From: Paenibacillus sp. Root52
Lineage (GTDB): Bacteria > Bacillota > Bacilli > Paenibacillales > Paenibacillaceae
Length of the DNA: 64,000 bases
Assembly (NCBI RefSeq): GCF_001426865.1
Contig: NZ_LMFO01000033.1
Coordinates: forward strand, 1-64,000
Direction of reading: 5' to 3'
A program made the translations under genes and the position numbers. Each line of letters begins with the position of its first letter. The first letter of the stretch is position 1. Positions 61,192-64,000 of this stretch are shown here, piece by piece. The notes below the pieces were generated by a model. The model made no database searches. It was not told the DNA's origin and worked only from the letters and a program-made list of their open reading frames with translations.

Positions 61192-64000
61192 TTAACTCAG
61201 ACGATCATCAAGACGCTTAGGAATGGAGAAGGAAACGGTTGTCCCCTGCCCAGGTGAGCTGACGATGCTCAGACCTTGTCCATACATCTGAGTTAACCGA
61301 CGATGTGTATTGGTCAAGCCAATACCCCCAGTTCGCCCTGAGCCCTGCTTAGGCCATGCCAACGCTCGCTCGATCTGCTCAGGCTGCATTCCCACGCCAT
61401 CATCCAAAATCTCAATGAGCGTAGCAGTAGCTTCGTGACTGATCCGGATGTGAACTGTTCCGCCAACGACTTTACTTAACACACCATGTCGAACTGCATT
61501 CTCAATAAGTGGCTGAATGGTTAATGGCGGCAGGAATAGGTTCAAGTCATCGGGAATATCCCAGACCACGCTCAGCCGCTCTTCGAAGCGTTCCTTCTCA
61601 ATATAGAGATAGGCACGGGAAAGGTCTAACTCGTGTGAGATCTCAACCATTTTCTCTGAATTTACGAAATGGAAGCTCGTCTGCAAATATTCAATAAAGG
61701 CATCCCCTAACTTCTGCATTCGCTCTGTATCAATCTCACTCAGAACCATAATGGAATTCAGCGTATTGAATAGAAAATGAGGCTGAATCTGCGCTTGTAA
61801 GTAAGCAGCCTCCATACGGAGCCTTTCATCAATCGATTGCTTGAGTACAATTAATGATCTAATCCGGTGCTTCATCTCAACCGCATCTACAGGCTTGGCA
61901 ATATAGTCGGTAGCTCCTGCCAGAAATCCAGTGTAGATATCCGCAGGCTCGTTACGTGCCGTAAGAAGTAGAATAGGTAACTCCGACACGGATAGACGCT
62001 CTCGCACTTTCTGCGTTAGTTCGTACCCAGACATCTGAGGCATCATCACATCCGTAATGAGAAGATCCCATGTTTTCGTATCCAGTAGTTGCAGCGCTTC
62101 ATTCGCTGACGCTACTAATTGGATGTGGTAAGGTTCATCGGCAAGCATTGCACGGAGAACACGCAGATTGACGGGATCGTCATCAACCGCAAGAATGCTA
62201 GCCATAGGTTGGTCAGAATACGGCGAGCTTCGATGAGTGTTTTCTGGCACAGGTGGAGCCACGAGTATCGGCTCTACCATCAATGCATTTTCGCTCGTGA
62301 TCGGTTCCTCGATGTGATCTGGCTGAGCTGGTTGTGAGGAATGATCCTCTGGTGGGAACAAAATAAAGAATGTGGTTCCTTGCCCCAGAATGGATTGCAC
62401 ACTTAACTCGCCACCATGCAGCTCAACGAGCTGTTTGCATATGCTCAGACCTAGACCAATTCCACCGCTCACCCGAGCTTCAGGCGTACCTTGTTCATAG
62501 GCATCGAATATTCGCTTTTGCGTCTCAGGACTCATGCCAATCCCCGAATCGGTGACCTGAATAAGTACCTGTCCCCTAACTTCACTAGCTGAGACGGTTA
62601 TTGTACCTTCTTCCGTAAATTTCAGGGCATTGTGAATCAGGTTGTATAGAATCTGAATCAGTCTTCGTTCATCTGCCATCAACCGTGGCAAGGTATCTGG
62701 CACGTCCATAACCAATTGAATGGGCCTGCCCTCAGCCATAAATTTGAACATATCGACGACACCCGTCACGACAGATGCAAGCCCAAGGGGCTTTTTATGC
62801 AGCGTAATCCGGTTTTCCTTCAGTCGAATGACATCCAGCAGATCATCCACCAGCTGCGACATCCGGCGACCAATCGTAATGACCAGATTTAGATTTTCGA
62901 CATGGTCACTAGAGGGTGAACGTTGATCAGTAACGGCGATGCTCTCTGCAATGTTAATAATCCCGTGTAGTGGTGTTCGCAGCTCATGTGCAGTATTAGC
63001 AAGAAATTGATCCTTCTGCCGATCTTCTTCTTTCAGTTGTTCATAGAGACTTTCGATCTTGGAAGAGTTGCGGAAGTATTTCTTGAACCAATACGCAGAG
63101 AACCCAAATATCGCTGCCAGCACATCTATAGGATAATATACATTTGTAACCTCGCTTATCGAGTTTACGAGCCCCCACAGCACGCTAGATAGGCTACATG
63201 TGGCGGCGAAGAGCAGAAAGGTCGCGTCACTGCGCTTTTGAGCGGCCATTTTGACAAATAGATAGACAGACCAAGCGATTGGAAATAGATACAGCGCATT
63301 GGAGAAGCCTAGCTCAACCGGATAATAGATGAGGTGAACCGGAGCTACGAAGATGAATGCACAATAGCTCCCAAGCAAGCCAGCATATATACGGAACATG
63401 GTTTCAGCCCGGGAGCTGTTCGAGAAGCTACGAGCCATCATTAACAAGAAAAATGCAAATAAAGGATAGGAAAGAGCCTTCGCTTTGACCATCCAGGTGA
63501 AATTGAGCGGTAGCCAGCTTAACAATAGTCCATCATGATCAGAGACCACCGTCATTGCGGCAGATAGAGTCAGCAGGGAGAAAATAAGCAGCCCTCGCTG
63601 TTTACGATTGAAGAAAAACATTAAACCTGCATACAGGCTATGCAATAACAGAGCGGCAAAGGTGATTTTTTGCAAATCAATGGAGAGCCCATGCTCACTT
63701 GTTATAGCATCTTGTGTGCCAAAATAGACCGAGCGTATAATGCCCCCGTTAAACGGATCATCATAGTTGGCCGTGCGCACAATAATTTCAAGCTCCTCAG
63801 CACCATCGAGGTTATAAGTAACGGTGAAGGTTGTCCTTTCTGGTTGATAGTCTTGGGCTTGGGCGGCAGGATGTCCGTATTCAGCGACCACCGTGCCGTT
63901 AAACTCGACGATGGAGGAGGCCTGAATTTTCTGCGCCCAGAGAGCGACTTCCTTAATCGAAGGGTCGAGAAGAATACGTAGCCGATAGGTTCCATACCCA
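61192..64000 (-). CDS. Hybrid sensor histidine kinase/response regulator with a second LytS-type kinase module (partial)
   Basis: The frame stays open to the right window edge, so the N-terminus is missing; at least 935 residues are present. In order: the end of an extracellular 7TMR-DISMED-like domain (GYGTYRLRILLDPSIKEVAL), a 7-span 7TMR-DISM membrane region, a coiled linker, HisKA with phospho-acceptor His in ANTAHELRTPLHGI, HATPase (GIGLGLSICKQLVELHGG), a receiver domain (AVDDDP, acceptor Asp in LLITDVMMPQMSG, Lys in DYIAKPV), and then a second kinase core of LytS type (AQIQPHFLFNTLNSI, with a second HATPase ending GIGLTNTHRRLTQMYG). The ligand is unknown. Having two kinase types in one chain suggests an internal relay from HisKA to receiver that controls the C-terminal kinase. 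No response regulator gene is adjacent inside the window. Confidence 0.92.
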   Translation of the reverse strand, partial: GYGTYRLRILLDPSIKEVALWAQKIQASSIVEFNGTVVAEYGHPAAQAQDYQPERTTFTVTYNLDGAEELEIIVRTANYDDPFNGGIIRSVYFGTQDAITSEHGLSIDLQKITFAALLLHSLYAGLMFFFNRKQRGLLIFSLLTLSAAMTVVSDHDGLLLSWLPLNFTWMVKAKALSYPLFAFFLLMMARSFSNSSRAETMFRIYAGLLGSYCAFIFVAPVHLIYYPVELGFSNALYLFPIAWSVYLFVKMAAQKRSDATFLLFAATCSLSSVLWGLVNSISEVTNVYYPIDVLAAIFGFSAYWFKKYFRNSSKIESLYEQLKEEDRQKDQFLANTAHELRTPLHGIINIAESIAVTDQRSPSSDHVENLNLVITIGRRMSQLVDDLLDVIRLKENRITLHKKPLGLASVVTGVVDMFKFMAEGRPIQLVMDVPDTLPRLMADERRLIQILYNLIHNALKFTEEGTITVSASEVRGQVLIQVTDSGIGMSPETQKRIFDAYEQGTPEARVSGGIGLGLSICKQLVELHGGELSVQSILGQGTTFFILFPPEDHSSQPAQPDHIEEPITSENALMVEPILVAPPVPENTHRSSPYSDQPMASILAVDDDPVNLRVLRAMLADEPYHIQLVASANEALQLLDTKTWDLLITDVMMPQMSGYELTQKVRERLSVSELPILLLTARNEPADIYTGFLAGATDYIAKPVDAVEMKHRIRSLIVLKQSIDERLRMEAAYLQAQIQPHFLFNTLNSIMVLSEIDTERMQKLGDAFIEYLQTSFHFVNSEKMVEISHELDLSRAYLYIEKERFEERLSVVWDIPDDLNLFLPPLTIQPLIENAVRHGVLSKVVGGTVHIRISHEATATLIEILDDGVGMQPEQIERALAWPKQGSGRTGGIGLTNTHRRLTQMYGQGLSIVSSPGQGTTVSFSIPKRLDDRLS

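Noticed and set aside
1..64000. tRNA, rRNA, transposase, integrase or phage genes
   Set aside because: Looked for on both strands; no cloverleaf, rRNA word or recombinase motif was seen.

Overview
This 64 kb window looks like the chromosome of a Paenibacillus-type, low-to-moderate GC, spore-forming Firmicute. The reasons are A/G-rich Shine-Dalgarno sites with frequent TTG and GTG starts, S-layer-homology (SLH) surface proteins, a CxxH/CxxC protein next to rlmH, AraR/araBDA, perfect Bacillus-type Fur and Zur operators, and hairpin-forming intergenic repeats of a kind I associate with this genus. No rRNA, tRNA, insertion sequence, phage or CRISPR array was seen. The species call is inference.

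Layout. 1-10.1 kb: a lipoprotein, a hypothetical protein, the CxxH/CxxC-rlmH pair, a MetE-like methyltransferase, an aldehyde dehydrogenase, a HEAT-repeat protein, a YndJ-like membrane protein, an AlkD-like repair protein and a small membrane protein. 10.6-26.8 kb: a surface block. A 2274-aa von Willebrand A (vWA)/Ig/SLH protein is followed by a 1960-aa sortase substrate, its class B sortase, and an SLH-anchored 5'-nucleotidase. 26.9-29.4 kb: an effector-binding protein divergent from a WYL regulator, a YheC/YheD remnant and an acetyltransferase. 29.6-34.9 kb: a three-gene glycan synthase operon (GT2-GtrA fusion, BcsA-like synthase with PilZ, GT-C-like membrane protein). 35.4-39.4 kb: a Fur-controlled siderophore importer on the minus strand. 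39.7-45.4 kb: araR divergent from araB-araD-araA with AraR boxes. 45.6-49.7 kb: an ankyrin protein, an AAC(3)-family acetyltransferase and a diguanylate cyclase. 49.9-53.9 kb: a polymorphic-toxin neighbourhood holding a WXG100 toxin, immunity genes, an orphan toxin tip with a SUKH immunity gene, and several broken genes. 54.1-59.1 kb: a Zur-controlled five-gene Nik/Cnt/Opp-type importer. 59.5-64 kb: mqo, and a large hybrid histidine kinase cut by the right window edge.

How parts work together. The diguanylate cyclase could supply c-di-GMP to the PilZ-bearing glycan synthase. The two giant surface proteins share a C-terminal module but use different wall anchors (SLH versus sortase), which suggests one surface assembly. 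Metal supply is split between a Fur-box operon (Fe) and a Zur-box operon (Zn, possibly a metallophore). The most system-like candidates are the SLH/sortase surface cluster, the PilZ glycan synthase operon, the Zur-controlled importer and the toxin/immunity zone.
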